A stretch of DNA of 64,000 nucleotides from Salinarimonas soli (lineage in GTDB: Bacteria > Pseudomonadota > Alphaproteobacteria > Rhizobiales > Beijerinckiaceae), in NCBI RefSeq assembly GCF_008386575.1, contig NZ_VUOA01000019.1, positions 251,439 through 315,438 on the forward strand, read 5' to 3'. Each line of letters begins with the position of its first letter. Position 1 is the first letter of the stretch. A program made the translations under genes and the position numbers. Below the pieces are notes generated by a model. That model was not told the DNA's origin. It was given only the letters and a program-made list of their open reading frames with translations, and made no database searches. Shown piece after piece: positions 53,814 through 62,937 of this stretch.

Positions 53814-54809
53814 TCAGGTCGGCAGGGTGAGGACGCCTGCCTGCCCGTCGGCGCAGCCGAAGGCGAGGCGGGTGCCCTTCGCGTCCCAGGCGAGCGCCGT
53901 GACGCCGCTGTCCTTCACGGCGGGGCGGGCCAGCAGCTCGGCCGCGTCGTTGAGGCGGACGAGCAGGATGCAGCCGTCCTCATAGGCGGTCGCGAGCACG
54001 AGCGAGCGGGGATGGAAGGCGACTCGCGAGACCCGGGCCGGGCGCACGCCGCATTCGTGGGGCGCCTTGCCGGTCGGACCCTCCTTGGAGCCGAAGGGCC
54101 ACACGATGGCGGCCTCGGCCCCGCTGGTGGCAAGCCACGCGCCGTCATGCGACCAGGCCAGGGAGCGGGTCTTGGAGGGGTATCCCGACATGCGCATGTG
54201 CCCGCGGTCGGGCTGGAGACGCCAGCCATGGAGCGCGTTCTCCTGCATCGACGTCACCACGAAGCGCCCGTCGGGCGACCAGGTCACGTCGAGATGCGAG
54301 CCCTTCCAGTCTAGGATCTCGGGCTCGGCCGCGAGGTTCGGGTACCAGAGGGTGGCGCCGTTATAGTGCGAGAGGGCGAGCCGGTAGCCTTTCGGCGCGT
54401 AGGCGATGCCGCGCACGCTGGAGGGGGCCGTGAAGGTCTTCTCCCGCCCCTTGTCGTCGCGCGCCGTCACAGCCTTGCCGGTGCTCCAGGCGAGGGCCCC
54501 GCCGGGGCTCACCGCCAGCGCATCGATCCATCCTTTGCCCTGATGCAGGGTCGCGGTGGCGCCGTCCGGGCCCGTCACCGCCACGCGCCCGTCGTCCCCG
54601 CCCGTGACGAGCCGCCGGCCGTCGCCCGCCGCCGCGAGGATCGCGCCCTCGGGATGGGCCGCGACGCGGTGCGTGGCGCCGTCCCGCCACAGCATCACGC
54701 CGCCGTCGGCCAGGGCGAAGGCGGCATGGTCCTTGAGCCAGGCCAGGCCGGTCACATGGGCGCCGGCCTCGACGGGCTGCACCGATTGGGTCAGGGAGGG
54801 CGCGTTCAT
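53814..54809 (-). CDS. WD40 repeat protein
   Basis: A 331-aa beta-propeller of about seven WD40-like blades; blade ends resemble GVMLW, GATLWY and AAIVWP. No signal peptide is seen, so a cytoplasmic scaffold is likely. It is cotranscribed with the small cysteine protein downstream, and its partner is unknown. Confidence 0.85.
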   Translation of the reverse strand: MNAPSLTQSVQPVEAGAHVTGLAWLKDHAAFALADGGVMLWRDGATHRVAAHPEGAILAAAGDGRRLVTGGDDGRVAVTGPDGATATLHQGKGWIDALAVSPGGALAWSTGKAVTARDDKGREKTFTAPSSVRGIAYAPKGYRLALSHYNGATLWYPNLAAEPEILDWKGSHLDVTWSPDGRFVVTSMQENALHGWRLQPDRGHMRMSGYPSKTRSLAWSHDGAWLATSGAEAAIVWPFGSKEGPTGKAPHECGVRPARVSRVAFHPRSLVLATAYEDGCILLVRLNDAAELLARPAVKDSGVTALAWDAKGTRLAFGCADGQAGVLTLPT

Positions 54810-54878
54810 GGGCGCCTGCCTAGCAGGTTCGCGGGCCGGAGGGGAGGGGGCGCGTTGGGCTGCGCGGCGGGCCGCATC

Positions 54879-55015
54879 CCCCTCCCCCTTGCGGGGAGGG
54901 GTTAGGGGTGACGGCGGAGGTGGAGCAGAACGAGGCTCGACCGATGGTTAGTGATCTTTTCGGGTAGGACAGAGCCGTCACCCCCACCCCAACCCTCCCC
55001 CGCAAGGGGGGTGGG
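54879..55015. repeat. Paired palindromic element G
   Basis: Arms 54879-54914 (CCCCTCCCCCTTGCGGGGAG then GGGTTAGGGGTGACGGC) and 54975-55015 (GCCGTCACCCCCACC then CTCCCCCGCAAGGGGG) are inverted with small differences. The spacer of about 60 bp has no gene. It lies between two minus-strand genes. Confidence 0.82.
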
Positions 55016-55043
55016 AGCGCGGAGGCGCCCGTCATGGGGCCGC

Positions 55044-56063
55044 CTACCGCTCCGTGAGCTTCAGCTCGATGCGGCGGTTGCGGGCGAAGGCCTCGTCGGT
55101 GGTGCCGGTGTCGAGGGGCTGGAACTCGCCGAAGCCCGCCGCCACGAGGCGCTGGGGCGGGACGCCGCGGGAGACGAGGTACTGCACCACAGCGATGGCG
55201 CGTGACGACGACAATGCCCAGTTCGAGGGGAACTGGAAGGTTGCGATCGGGCGCACGTCCGTATGCCCGTCGACCCGCATGACCCAGGGGATGTCGGCGG
55301 GGATCTGGCGGTCGAGATCGAGGAGGGCGGAGGCGATGCGGTCGAGCTCGGGCGTCGCCTCGGGCTTGAGGATCGACTGCCCGGCGTTGAAGAACAGCTC
55401 CGACTGGAACACGAACCGGTCGCCCACGATGCGCACGTCCGGCCGGTTGCCGAGGATCTGGCGCAGGCGGCCGAAGAAGTCGGACCGGTAGCGGGCGAGC
55501 TCCTGCACCCGCTGGGCCAGGGCCACGTTGAGGCGGCTGCCGAGGTCCGCGATACGGGCCTGGCTCTCCCGGTCGCGGGACTCGGAGGCGTCCAGCGCCT
55601 GCTCCAGGGCCGCGAGCTGGCGGCGCAAAGCCGTGATCTGCTGGTTGAGGAGGTCGATCTGCTGGCCGGCGCGCAGCGCGTTCTGCCGCTCGGTCTCCAC
55701 CTGGGCGCCGAGCTCCGCGATGCGGCCCGCCGCGCCCGAGCCCGCGTCGATCTGGCCGCGCAGGCGGGCCTGGTCGGCCTCAGACTGGGCGAGCGTCGAG
55801 CGCAGGCCGTTCAGGGTCTCCTCCAGCCCGCGCCGGTTCGAGCGCTCCAGGGCGAGCAGGTCCGTGAGGTCGGAGATCTGCCGGTTCAGCCGCTCCAGCA
55901 CCGCGTCGCGTCCGGTGAGCTCCTGGGCGATGAAGAACTGGCTCAGCACGAAGAACGAGAGCAGGAAGATGATGACGAGGAGCAGGGTCGACAGGGCGTC
56001 GACGAAGCCCGGCCAGTAATTGAGCCCGGCCCTGCGGCCCCGGCCGCCCTCCGCGAGACCCAT
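55044..56063 (-). CDS. OmpA/MotB-like peptidoglycan-binding membrane protein
   Basis: A 339-aa protein: one membrane helix (residues 21-43, LLLVIIFLLSFFVLSQ), a long coiled coil (about 50-190) and an OmpA-like domain (about 205-339) with FNAGQSILKPEATPELDRIA and VMRVDGHTDVRPIA. It pairs with the MotA/TolQ-like protein upstream. The pair probably harnesses proton flow at the cell wall; its purpose is unknown. No flagellar genes are near. Confidence 0.87.
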   Translation of the reverse strand: MGLAEGGRGRRAGLNYWPGFVDALSTLLLVIIFLLSFFVLSQFFIAQELTGRDAVLERLNRQISDLTDLLALERSNRRGLEETLNGLRSTLAQSEADQARLRGQIDAGSGAAGRIAELGAQVETERQNALRAGQQIDLLNQQITALRRQLAALEQALDASESRDRESQARIADLGSRLNVALAQRVQELARYRSDFFGRLRQILGNRPDVRIVGDRFVFQSELFFNAGQSILKPEATPELDRIASALLDLDRQIPADIPWVMRVDGHTDVRPIATFQFPSNWALSSSRAIAVVQYLVSRGVPPQRLVAAGFGEFQPLDTGTTDEAFARNRRIELKLTER

Positions 56064-56066
56064 GGC

Positions 56067-57032
56067 CTAGATCCGCTCGCGGGTGAGGCGCTCGAGCAAT
56101 TGCTTGAACTCCTTCTCCCGCGCGGCCTGGGCCTCGACCCAGTCCCGGATCATCTGCTGCTCGGCCCGCATGTGCTGCACGAGGCCCTGGATGCCCTCGG
56201 CGAGGTTCGCCATGGCCTGGGTGGCGGCGCGTCCGCCCGTGCCGTCGTTCACGGCCGCCGTGATGCGCGAGAGCGCGAGCGCGATATCGGGGCTCGTCCC
56301 GCCCATGCGCAGCGTCGGCTCGGGCCCGTCGACGGTGGAGGTGGCGAGCCAGTCCTCCAGCTCGGTATAGAACCGGTTCTGCGCCTGGCCGGCCTGGATG
56401 TCGAGGAAGCCCAGCACCAGGGAACCCGCGAGCCCGAAAAGGGAGGGCGAGAAGGCGAGCGCGAGGCCCGTGAGGGGCGCGGCGAGGCTCTGTTTGAGCT
56501 CGTCGAAGAGCACGCCCGCCTCCGCCCCCGTGCGCAGGCCCGTGATGATGCGCCCGAGCGCCCCGACGGTCTCGATGAGGCCCCAGAACGTGCCGAGCAG
56601 GCCCAGCAGGATGAGAAGGCTCGCAAGGTAGCGCAGCGTGTCCCGGCTCTCGTCGAGCCGCGCCGCGATGGAATCGAGGAGCGCCCGGGAGGTCGCGACG
56701 GGCAGCTGCACCCGCCCCGGCCGGCTGCCGATGACGGCCGCCATGGGGGCGAGCAGGACGGGGGCTGCGGGCTCGGTGCCGCCCGCGTCCTCGGCCCGGC
56801 GGCGGGCGTTGACCCAGCGCACCTCGCGAAAGAGGCGCCCGACCTGGCGCATGCCGAGCACGATCCCGACGAGCAGCACGCCGACGATGAGCCCGTTGAG
56901 GCCCGGATTGGCGAGGAACGCCGCCCAGATGGTGCGGTTGAGGATGTAGGCTGCGAACCCGGTCAGGACCAGGAAGACGCCCATGCGGATCAGGTAGATC
57001 CGCGGAGGGGTCAGAAGTCGCTCGCTCGACAT
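56067..57032 (-). CDS. MotA/TolQ/ExbB-like proton-channel protein
   Basis: A 321-aa protein with hydrophobic segments near residues 15-32 and 45-65 and a conserved pair at about 130-150 and 180-215 (LASLLILLGLLGTFWGLIET, then GLALAFSPSLFGLAGSLVLG). These match the MotA/TolQ/ExbB core. The stop is 3 bp before the MotB-like gene. ATG 57032 is preferred over GTG 57035. Confidence 0.85.
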   Translation of the reverse strand: MSSERLLTPPRIYLIRMGVFLVLTGFAAYILNRTIWAAFLANPGLNGLIVGVLLVGIVLGMRQVGRLFREVRWVNARRRAEDAGGTEPAAPVLLAPMAAVIGSRPGRVQLPVATSRALLDSIAARLDESRDTLRYLASLLILLGLLGTFWGLIETVGALGRIITGLRTGAEAGVLFDELKQSLAAPLTGLALAFSPSLFGLAGSLVLGFLDIQAGQAQNRFYTELEDWLATSTVDGPEPTLRMGGTSPDIALALSRITAAVNDGTGGRAATQAMANLAEGIQGLVQHMRAEQQMIRDWVEAQAAREKEFKQLLERLTRERI

Positions 57033-57128
57033 CACGCCATCGCCTGCTTCGGAAGGCCCAATGTGCCGGGCGGGCGCCGCCGGATCAAGCGGACCGGGCG
57101 TACAGGCTGTGGGCGAAAGGCCGCGATC

Positions 57129-57923
57129 TCAGCGATTTGCGGCCTTCACGAGGTCGAGAAGCTCCTTGTGGAGGATCTCGTTGCCGCAGGCGACACTGCC
57201 CGCCGCGATCGGGTCGGGCCCGCCGTCGGCGTTCGAGACGAAGCCTCCGGCCTCGCGCACGAGGATGATCCCCGCCGCGATGTCGTAGGACTGCACGTCG
57301 CGCTCCCAATAGGCGTCCTGGCGCCCGCAGGCCACGTAGGCCATGTCGAGGGCGGCGGAGCCCATGCGGCGCACCCCGGCCACCGACCCCATCACCATGG
57401 CGAGCTCCTTGAGGAAGCGCGGATGGCTGCCGCGGCCGACCTGTGGGATGCCGCAGGCCACCACCGCGTCCCCGACGTCCCGGCGCGCCGCGACGCGGAT
57501 GCGCCGGTTGTTGAGGAAGGCGCCCGCGCCGCGCTCGGCGATGAACATCTCGTCCTTGACGGGATCGTAGATGACGCCGGCCACGATCTGCCGGTCGCGC
57601 TCCAGGCCCACCGAGATGCAGAATTGCGGGATGCCGTGGAGGAAGTTCGTGGTGCCGTCGAGGGGATCGATGAACCAGCGGTGGCTCGTGTCCGAGCCCT
57701 CGACGACGCCGCCCTCCTCCATGACGAAGCCGTAGTTCGGCCGCGCCTTCTCCAGCGCCTCGCGCAGGATGGTCTCGGCCTTGCGGTCGGCGGCGGTGAC
57801 GAAGTCGCCGGGGCCCTTGCGGGACACCTGCAGGTTCTCGACCTCGCCGTAGTCGCGCTTGAGGGACCGCGCGGCCTTCATCACCGCATCGGTCATCACG
57901 GTCATCAGCGGGGAGCGGATCAT
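57129..57923 (-). CDS. suhB: Inositol monophosphatase family protein, SuhB-like
   Basis: A 264-aa Mg2+-dependent phosphatase. Metal motifs are EEGG near residue 69 (usually EE), and IDPLDGTTNFLHGIP near residue 86; YDIAAGIILVREAGG near residue 215 is the second. The start ATG 57923 has AAGGACC. It probably dephosphorylates inositol phosphates or related sugar phosphates. Confidence 0.9.
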   Translation of the reverse strand: MIRSPLMTVMTDAVMKAARSLKRDYGEVENLQVSRKGPGDFVTAADRKAETILREALEKARPNYGFVMEEGGVVEGSDTSHRWFIDPLDGTTNFLHGIPQFCISVGLERDRQIVAGVIYDPVKDEMFIAERGAGAFLNNRRIRVAARRDVGDAVVACGIPQVGRGSHPRFLKELAMVMGSVAGVRRMGSAALDMAYVACGRQDAYWERDVQSYDIAAGIILVREAGGFVSNADGGPDPIAAGSVACGNEILHKELLDLVKAANR

Positions 57924-58285
57924 CGGAGGTCCTTGACGCCGGGTCGCGGGCGCTCCCGCATTCGGGGCGCAAACGCATGGACGGGGAGGGTGGTTTCGGC
58001 GTTGCAAGATCACGCGGGGGCGGAACCGTCAAGGGCGGCCCGCCTTTACGAGGGGCGGCGTGGCCGTCGGCCCGGCGCAGGCCGGCCCGGAATGCCGTGC
58101 CTCCGGGGCGCGCCGGGGCGTTGCAGCGCCGGCGAACGCGGCTGTGGGTTGATCGGCGTTCGACGCCGCTTGCGTTGAAAGGTGGCGCCGCAAGGGCTAG
58201 GTAGGCCGCACCGGGCGTGCCCGGGACCCGCCCTCGGGCGATTGGAGGACCCATTGCCTGATGCCCGCGCAGACGGCCTGATCCG
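57924..58285. other. Divergent intergenic region, nothing identified
   Basis: Separates the inositol monophosphatase and UPF0104 genes. Very GC-rich, with local dyads (GCCCGGCGCAGGCCGGCC region near 58070), but no clear promoter or RNA motif was found. Confidence 0.35.
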
Positions 58286-59317
58286 ATGAACGTGATGCCC
58301 AAGGGGCCGCCCGGCCCCCCGCTCGAGCAGGCCGAGCCGGCGCCGGCGCGCCGCAGCCGGTGGCGCTGGTTCGGGCCGGTGGCGAGCGTCGTCCTGTTCA
58401 CGGCCTCCCTCGTCGTGCTCTGGACCGTGGTCTCGGAGGTCGACGCGGCGGAGCTGCGGGCGGCGTTCCGGGCGGCGTCGGAGCAGCAGATCCTCATGGC
58501 TCTGGCCTTCACGGCCCTGAGCTACATGCTGCTCACCTGCTACGACGCCCTCGCCCTGCGCCAGCTCAAGCTCCAGATCCCCTACGGCACCACGGCGCTC
58601 GCCTCGTTCACGAGCTACGCGGTGAGCTTCAATCTCGGCTTCCCGCTGATCACGGCGGGCACGGTGCGCTACTGGATCTACTCGCCCAAGGGCATGCGGG
58701 CGAGCCGGGTCGCGAGCCTCACGGTCATCGCGGGCCTCACCTTCTGGCTCGGCATGGGCCTGGTGCTCGGCTGGAGCCTGCTGCGCGAGCCCGAGAGCCT
58801 CGCGGCCCTCAAGGGCATCCATCCCAACATCAACCGGCTCCTCGGCGTCCTCGCCCTGTCCGTGGTGTTCGGCTACGCCGTCTGGGTGGCGCTGGGGCGG
58901 CGCTCGGTGACCGTCCAGGGCTGGCGCCTGGAGCTGCCGGGCTTTCGCCTCACCTGCGGCCAGGCCCTGATCGGCGCCGCCGACGTCTGCGCGGGCGCGG
59001 CCGTGCTCTACTGGCTCCTGCCCGCCTCGAACCCGATCGCCTACGAGGTCTTCCTCGCGGTCTACGTCTTCGCCGTGATGCTCGGCGTGGCGAGCCACGC
59101 GCCGGGGGGCTTGGGGGTATTCGAGGCGACGATCCTGCTCGCCCTGTCGGGCCTGCCGCGCGAATCGGTGCTCGGCGCGCTCCTCCTCTACCGCCTCATC
59201 TATTACCTCATGCCCTTCATCCTGGCGCTCGCCCTGCTCGGGGGCTACGAGATCGTGCGCCGCATCCGCCTGGGCCGCGCCATGATGGCCGAGCGGGACG
59301 AGGACGGAGCCGCCTGA
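58286..59317 (+). CDS. UPF0104 / lysylphosphatidylglycerol synthase-type membrane protein
   Basis: A 343-aa integral membrane protein of about eight segments. It corresponds to the transmembrane half of MprF-type proteins: CYDALALRQLKLQIPY near residue 85, NLGFPLITAGTVRYW near residue 117, and HAPGGLGVFEATILL near residue 271. The cytosolic aminoacyl-transferase domain is absent, so it is more likely a lipid flippase-type protein. Specificity unknown. Confidence 0.85.
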   Translation: MNVMPKGPPGPPLEQAEPAPARRSRWRWFGPVASVVLFTASLVVLWTVVSEVDAAELRAAFRAASEQQILMALAFTALSYMLLTCYDALALRQLKLQIPYGTTALASFTSYAVSFNLGFPLITAGTVRYWIYSPKGMRASRVASLTVIAGLTFWLGMGLVLGWSLLREPESLAALKGIHPNINRLLGVLALSVVFGYAVWVALGRRSVTVQGWRLELPGFRLTCGQALIGAADVCAGAAVLYWLLPASNPIAYEVFLAVYVFAVMLGVASHAPGGLGVFEATILLALSGLPRESVLGALLLYRLIYYLMPFILALALLGGYEIVRRIRLGRAMMAERDEDGAA

Positions 59318-59423
59318 GAGAGGCGACGCCGCCCGGCATGAGCGGCGGTGCGGTTTCGCCCGCGCGGCTTTCGGCGCTAGATGGCGTTACGCCCCGCCCG
59401 ACGTTCGATGCGGCGGGCGCTAG

Positions 59424-60743
59424 ATGGCGCTGCCCATGACCGATCCGCTCCCGCCCCGTCAGGACGACGACGCCGCCACCCCGGCCACGGGCTGGCGGGC
59501 GCCCGCGATCGCGGTCGGCCTCGTCCTGCTCTGGCTGCTCGCCTGGGGCACCCTCGATGCTCCGACCCTCCTCGCCGCCCTCGCGGCCCTCGCCCTCGCG
59601 CTTGCGGCGGCGCGCCGGGGGGGCGGAGCCCGGCCCGGCGGGGCGCCGGCGGCGGCGCGGGGCGGCAGCGGGGACCGGCTCGCGGCGGCCGACGCGGTTC
59701 TCGCCCGCATCCCCGATCCCGTCATCCTCCTCGATCCCGGCGCCCACGTGGTCGAGGCCAACGACGCCGCCCGCGCCCTTCTGCCCAACCTGAGGCCCGG
59801 CGTCCCGCTCTCCTTCGCGCTGCGCGATCCCGGCGTTCTCGACGGGGTCGAGCAGGCGCTCAGGGCGGGCGCGGTGGTGCGGGCCGAATATGTGGAGCGG
59901 GTCTCCCCCGAGCGGGCCTTCGAGGTCCAGATCGGCCCCATGGCGGGGGCGGGCGAAGCGGCGCGAGGCGTGCTCCTGTTCTTCCGCGACCTCACGGCGG
60001 CCCGGCGCCTGGAGCACATGCGGGTCGACTTCATCGCCAATGCGAGCCACGAGCTGCGCACGCCGCTCGCCTCGCTCCTGGGCTTCATCGAGACCCTGCA
60101 GGGCCCGGCCCGCAACGACGCGGCGGCGCGCGAGCGCTTCCTCGAGATCATGCGCCAGCAGGCCCGGCGCATGACCCGCCTCATCGACGACCTCCTCTCC
60201 CTCTCGCGCATCGAGCTTCGCGCCCACGTGCCCCCCGAGACCCCCGTCGACATGGGCGACATCGTCCGGCAGATGATCGACACCCTCGCCCCCCTGGCGG
60301 CCGAGAACGGCGCCGAGATCGCGCTTGCGATCGCGGAGGGGCCGTTCGCCCTGCGCGGCGACCGGGACGAGCTCTTGCGGGTGGTGGAGAACCTCGTCGA
60401 GAACGCGATCAAGTACGGCGCCTCGGGCGGGCGCATCGCGGTGGACCTGCGGCGCGACGATCGCGGTCGGATCCTCCTCGCCGTCGCCGACAGCGGGCCC
60501 GGCATCGCCCCCGAGCACCTGCCGCGCCTCACCGAGCGCTTCTACCGGGTCGACACGGCGACGAGCCGGGCCAAGGGCGGGACGGGCCTGGGGCTCGCCA
60601 TCGTCAAGCACATCCTCAACCGTCACGGCGGCCATCTCGCCATCAGGAGCCGGCCGGGGGAGGGGGCGGCGTTCACGGTGACGCTGCCGCCCCTCTCGGG
60701 CGCCGTTCCCCACCGTCATCCGCCTGTCACACGCGCGTCATAG
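59424..60743 (+). CDS. phoR: Phosphate regulon sensor histidine kinase PhoR
   Basis: A 439-aa kinase: one or two N-terminal membrane segments (residues 25-60), a PAS domain (about 85-180), a dimerisation helix with NASHELRTPLASLLGF near residue 207, and a catalytic domain with VVENLVENAIKYG and ADSGPGIAPEHL. It is directly upstream of pstSCAB, the basis for naming it PhoR. A Pho box overlaps its 3' end. ATG 59436 is an alternative start. PhoB is outside the window or elsewhere. Confidence 0.9.
   Translation: MALPMTDPLPPRQDDDAATPATGWRAPAIAVGLVLLWLLAWGTLDAPTLLAALAALALALAAARRGGGARPGGAPAAARGGSGDRLAAADAVLARIPDPVILLDPGAHVVEANDAARALLPNLRPGVPLSFALRDPGVLDGVEQALRAGAVVRAEYVERVSPERAFEVQIGPMAGAGEAARGVLLFFRDLTAARRLEHMRVDFIANASHELRTPLASLLGFIETLQGPARNDAAARERFLEIMRQQARRMTRLIDDLLSLSRIELRAHVPPETPVDMGDIVRQMIDTLAPLAAENGAEIALAIAEGPFALRGDRDELLRVVENLVENAIKYGASGGRIAVDLRRDDRGRILLAVADSGPGIAPEHLPRLTERFYRVDTATSRAKGGTGLGLAIVKHILNRHGGHLAIRSRPGEGAAFTVTLPPLSGAVPHRHPPVTRAS
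60713..60730 (+). promoter_or_regulatory. Pho box upstream of pstS
   Basis: CCGTCAT-CCGC-CTGTCAC matches the direct-repeat Pho box pattern CTGTCAT-N4-CTGTCAT, about 120 bp before the pstS start and overlapping the last codons of phoR. It predicts PhoB-dependent induction of pstSCAB. Confidence 0.75.
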
Positions 60744-60850
60744 AGGAGAGCCGCCGGCGGACGCGGTCCGCAGGGGCTCACGGCCGCGACGGGACACGGG
60801 TTCCCGGCGGCCGGCGGGCCCGGGCATCGGCGACACCAAGGAGACCCCTC

Positions 60851-61870
60851 GTGAAGTACAGGTCCATCATTGCGGCGCTCGGCCTCGCGGCGGCCGCCTT
60901 CGCGGCTCCGGCCTCCGCCCAGGACGTCACGGGCGCGGGCGCCACCTTCCCGTTCCCCGTCTATGCCAAGTGGGCCGAGGCCTACAGGGCGCAGGGCGGC
61001 GCGCGGGTGAACTACCAGTCGATCGGCTCGGGCGGCGGCATCCGCCAGATCCGCGCCCGCACGGTCGCCTTCGGCGCCACCGACGCCCCCCTCAAGGGCG
61101 AGGAGCTCGCCAAGGACGGCCTCGTCCAGTTCCCGACGGTGCTCGGCGGCGTCGTGCCGGTGATCAACATCCCCGGCGTCGAGACGCGCCAGCTGCGCCT
61201 CACGGGCGAGCTCGTCGCCGACATCTATCGCGGCGAGGTCAAGGCCTGGAACGACAAGCGCATCGCCGAGCTCAATCCCGGCGTGACCCTGCCGGCCGCG
61301 AACATCACTCCCGTCTACCGCTCCGACGGCTCGGGCACGACGAGCATCTTCACCTCCTATCTCGCCGAGGTGTCGCCCTCCTGGAAGGAGAAGCTCGGCT
61401 CCGGCACCACCGTGAACTGGCCCATCGGCCAGGGCGGCAAGGGCAACGAGGGCGTCGCCGCGACCGTGAAGCAGGTGGCCAACTCGATCGGCTATGTCGA
61501 GTACGCCTACGCCAAGCAGAACAACATCCCCTACGCGCTCCTGCGCAACCTGGACGGCCAGTTCGTGGCCCCCGACGACAAGACCTTCGCGGCGGCTGCC
61601 GCCAACGCCGACTGGAGCGCGGCGCCGGGCTTCGGCATCTCGCTCACGAACCAGGCCGGCGCCGAGGCGTGGCCGATCACGGGCGCGACCTTCATCCTCA
61701 TCCACAAGGAACCGAAGGACGTGAAGGCGGCCGCCGAGGCGGTGCGCTTCTTCGAGTGGGCGTACCAGAACGGGGACAAGATGGCCGAGGACCTCGACTA
61801 CGTGCCGCTCCCGGACGCGGTGGTCGAGCAGATCCGCAAGCAGGCCCTGTCGCAGATCAAGGTGAAGTGA
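60851..61870 (+). CDS. pstS: Phosphate ABC importer binding protein PstS
   Basis: A 339-aa periplasmic phosphate-binding protein with a signal peptide (residues 1-24, ending ASAQD) and the phosphate-binding region GAGATFPFPVYAKWAEAY near residue 28. SDGSGTTSIFTSYL near residue 158 is the second ligand loop. The start is GTG at 60851 with AAGGAG before it. Regulation by PhoB is implied by the Pho box. Confidence 0.93.
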   Translation: MKYRSIIAALGLAAAAFAAPASAQDVTGAGATFPFPVYAKWAEAYRAQGGARVNYQSIGSGGGIRQIRARTVAFGATDAPLKGEELAKDGLVQFPTVLGGVVPVINIPGVETRQLRLTGELVADIYRGEVKAWNDKRIAELNPGVTLPAANITPVYRSDGSGTTSIFTSYLAEVSPSWKEKLGSGTTVNWPIGQGGKGNEGVAATVKQVANSIGYVEYAYAKQNNIPYALLRNLDGQFVAPDDKTFAAAAANADWSAAPGFGISLTNQAGAEAWPITGATFILIHKEPKDVKAAAEAVRFFEWAYQNGDKMAEDLDYVPLPDAVVEQIRKQALSQIKVK

Positions 61871-61875
61871 TGCCG

Positions 61876-61931
61876 GGGCGGCCTGGACGGCCGCCCGCCC
61901 ACACCGTAAGGGAGCCGGCGAACCGGCTCCC
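61876..61931 (+). terminator. Tandem hairpins between pstS and pstC
   Basis: GGGCGGCC-TGGAC-GGCCGCCC (61876-61896) and GGGAGCCGG-CGAA-CCGGCTCCC (61910-61931) follow pstS. The second, with a stable tetraloop, probably stabilises the pstS message or attenuates the downstream genes. Confidence 0.65.
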
Positions 61932-61952
61932 GTTCGTCCTCGGGAGCGGCGA

Positions 61953-62927
61953 ATGGCAGCGTTGGTGGAAAAGGCCATGAGCGGCGAACGTCAGGCGCTG
62001 AACCGCCGCCTCTCGCACGGGGGCTTCGATCGGGCGTTCCGGTGGGCGAGCCTCGCCTCCGCGCTGATCGTGCTCCTGGTGCTCGCCGGCATCATCGCCT
62101 CCATGATCGTGGGCGGCTGGCCCGCCTTCCGCGAGGCGGGCCTGTTCGGCTTCGTCACGGGCTCCACCTGGGACATCAACAACGACGTCTACGGCGCCTG
62201 GCCCGCCATCGCCGGCACCCTCGCCACCGCCCTCATCGCCCTCGTCATCGGCGTGCCGATCTCGCTCGGCATCGCGATCTTCCTCACCCAGCTCGCCCCC
62301 CGCTGGCTCAAGGGCCCGGTGGCCTCCGCGGTGGAGCTTCTCGCCGCGGTGCCGAGCATCATCTACGGCATGTGGGGCCTCTTCGTCTTCGCGCCCCTCG
62401 TCGCCGCCTATCTCCAGACCCCGCTCAACCGCGTGGTGGAGGGCATCCCGATCGTGGGCACCGTGCTCTACTCGCGGGTGCCGTCCGGCACCGGCATCAT
62501 GACGGCGGGGATCATCCTCGCGATCATGATCATCCCTTTCGTGGCCTCTATCACCCGCGACATGCTCGACCAGATCCCGAGCGTGCTGCGCGAGAGCGCC
62601 TACGGCATCGGCTGCACCACCTGGGAGGTGGTCCGCCACGTGCTCGTCCCGCAGGCGGGGGTCTCGATCATCGGCGCCATCATGCTGGGCCTGGGCCGGG
62701 CGCTCGGCGAGACGATGGCGGTCACCTTCGTGGTGGGCAACGCCAACCGGCTCACCGCCCTGTTCGACCCCGGCTCCACCATCGCGTCGCGCATTGCCAA
62801 CGAGTTCAACGAGGCGCTGGGCCTCCAGCTCCACGCCCTCATCGCGCTGGGCTGCATCCTCTTCCTCGTCACCTTCTCGGTCCTGATCGTCGCGCGCCTG
62901 CTCATCGCGCGGGTCAAGGTCCATTGA
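61953..62927 (+). CDS. pstC: Phosphate ABC importer permease PstC
   Basis: A 324-aa inner-membrane permease with six main segments; EAA-type loop near [20 protein letters not shown] around residue 210, and [19 protein letters not shown] around residue 128. It follows pstS in the operon. ATG 61953 has no strong ribosome site; ATG 61977 (MSGERQ) is an alternative start. Confidence 0.92.
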   Translation: MAALVEKAMSGERQALNRRLSHGGFDRAFRWASLASALIVLLVLAGIIASMIVGGWPAFREAGLFGFVTGSTWDINNDVYGAWPAIAGTLATALIALVIGVPISLGIAIFLTQLAPRWLKGPVASAVELLAAVPSIIYGMWGLFVFAPLVAAYLQTPLNRVVEGIPIVGTVLYSRVPSGTGIMTAGIILAIMIIPFVASITRDMLDQIPSVLRESAYGIGCTTWEVVRHVLVPQAGVSIIGAIMLGLGRALGETMAVTFVVGNANRLTALFDPGSTIASRIANEFNEALGLQLHALIALGCILFLVTFSVLIVARLLIARVKVH

Positions 62928-62937
62928 GGCGAACGCC

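Noticed and set aside
55044-57032. Zorya anti-phage system suggested by the MotA-like/MotB-like pair
   Set aside because: No ZorC, ZorD or ZorE-like gene is adjacent; neighbours are an inositol monophosphatase and a WD40 protein. Such pairs are common in alphaproteobacterial core genomes.
57924-58285. suhB-type small RNA upstream of the inositol monophosphatase
   Set aside because: No U-rich or conserved stem pattern that I could recognise; too uncertain to list as an RNA.
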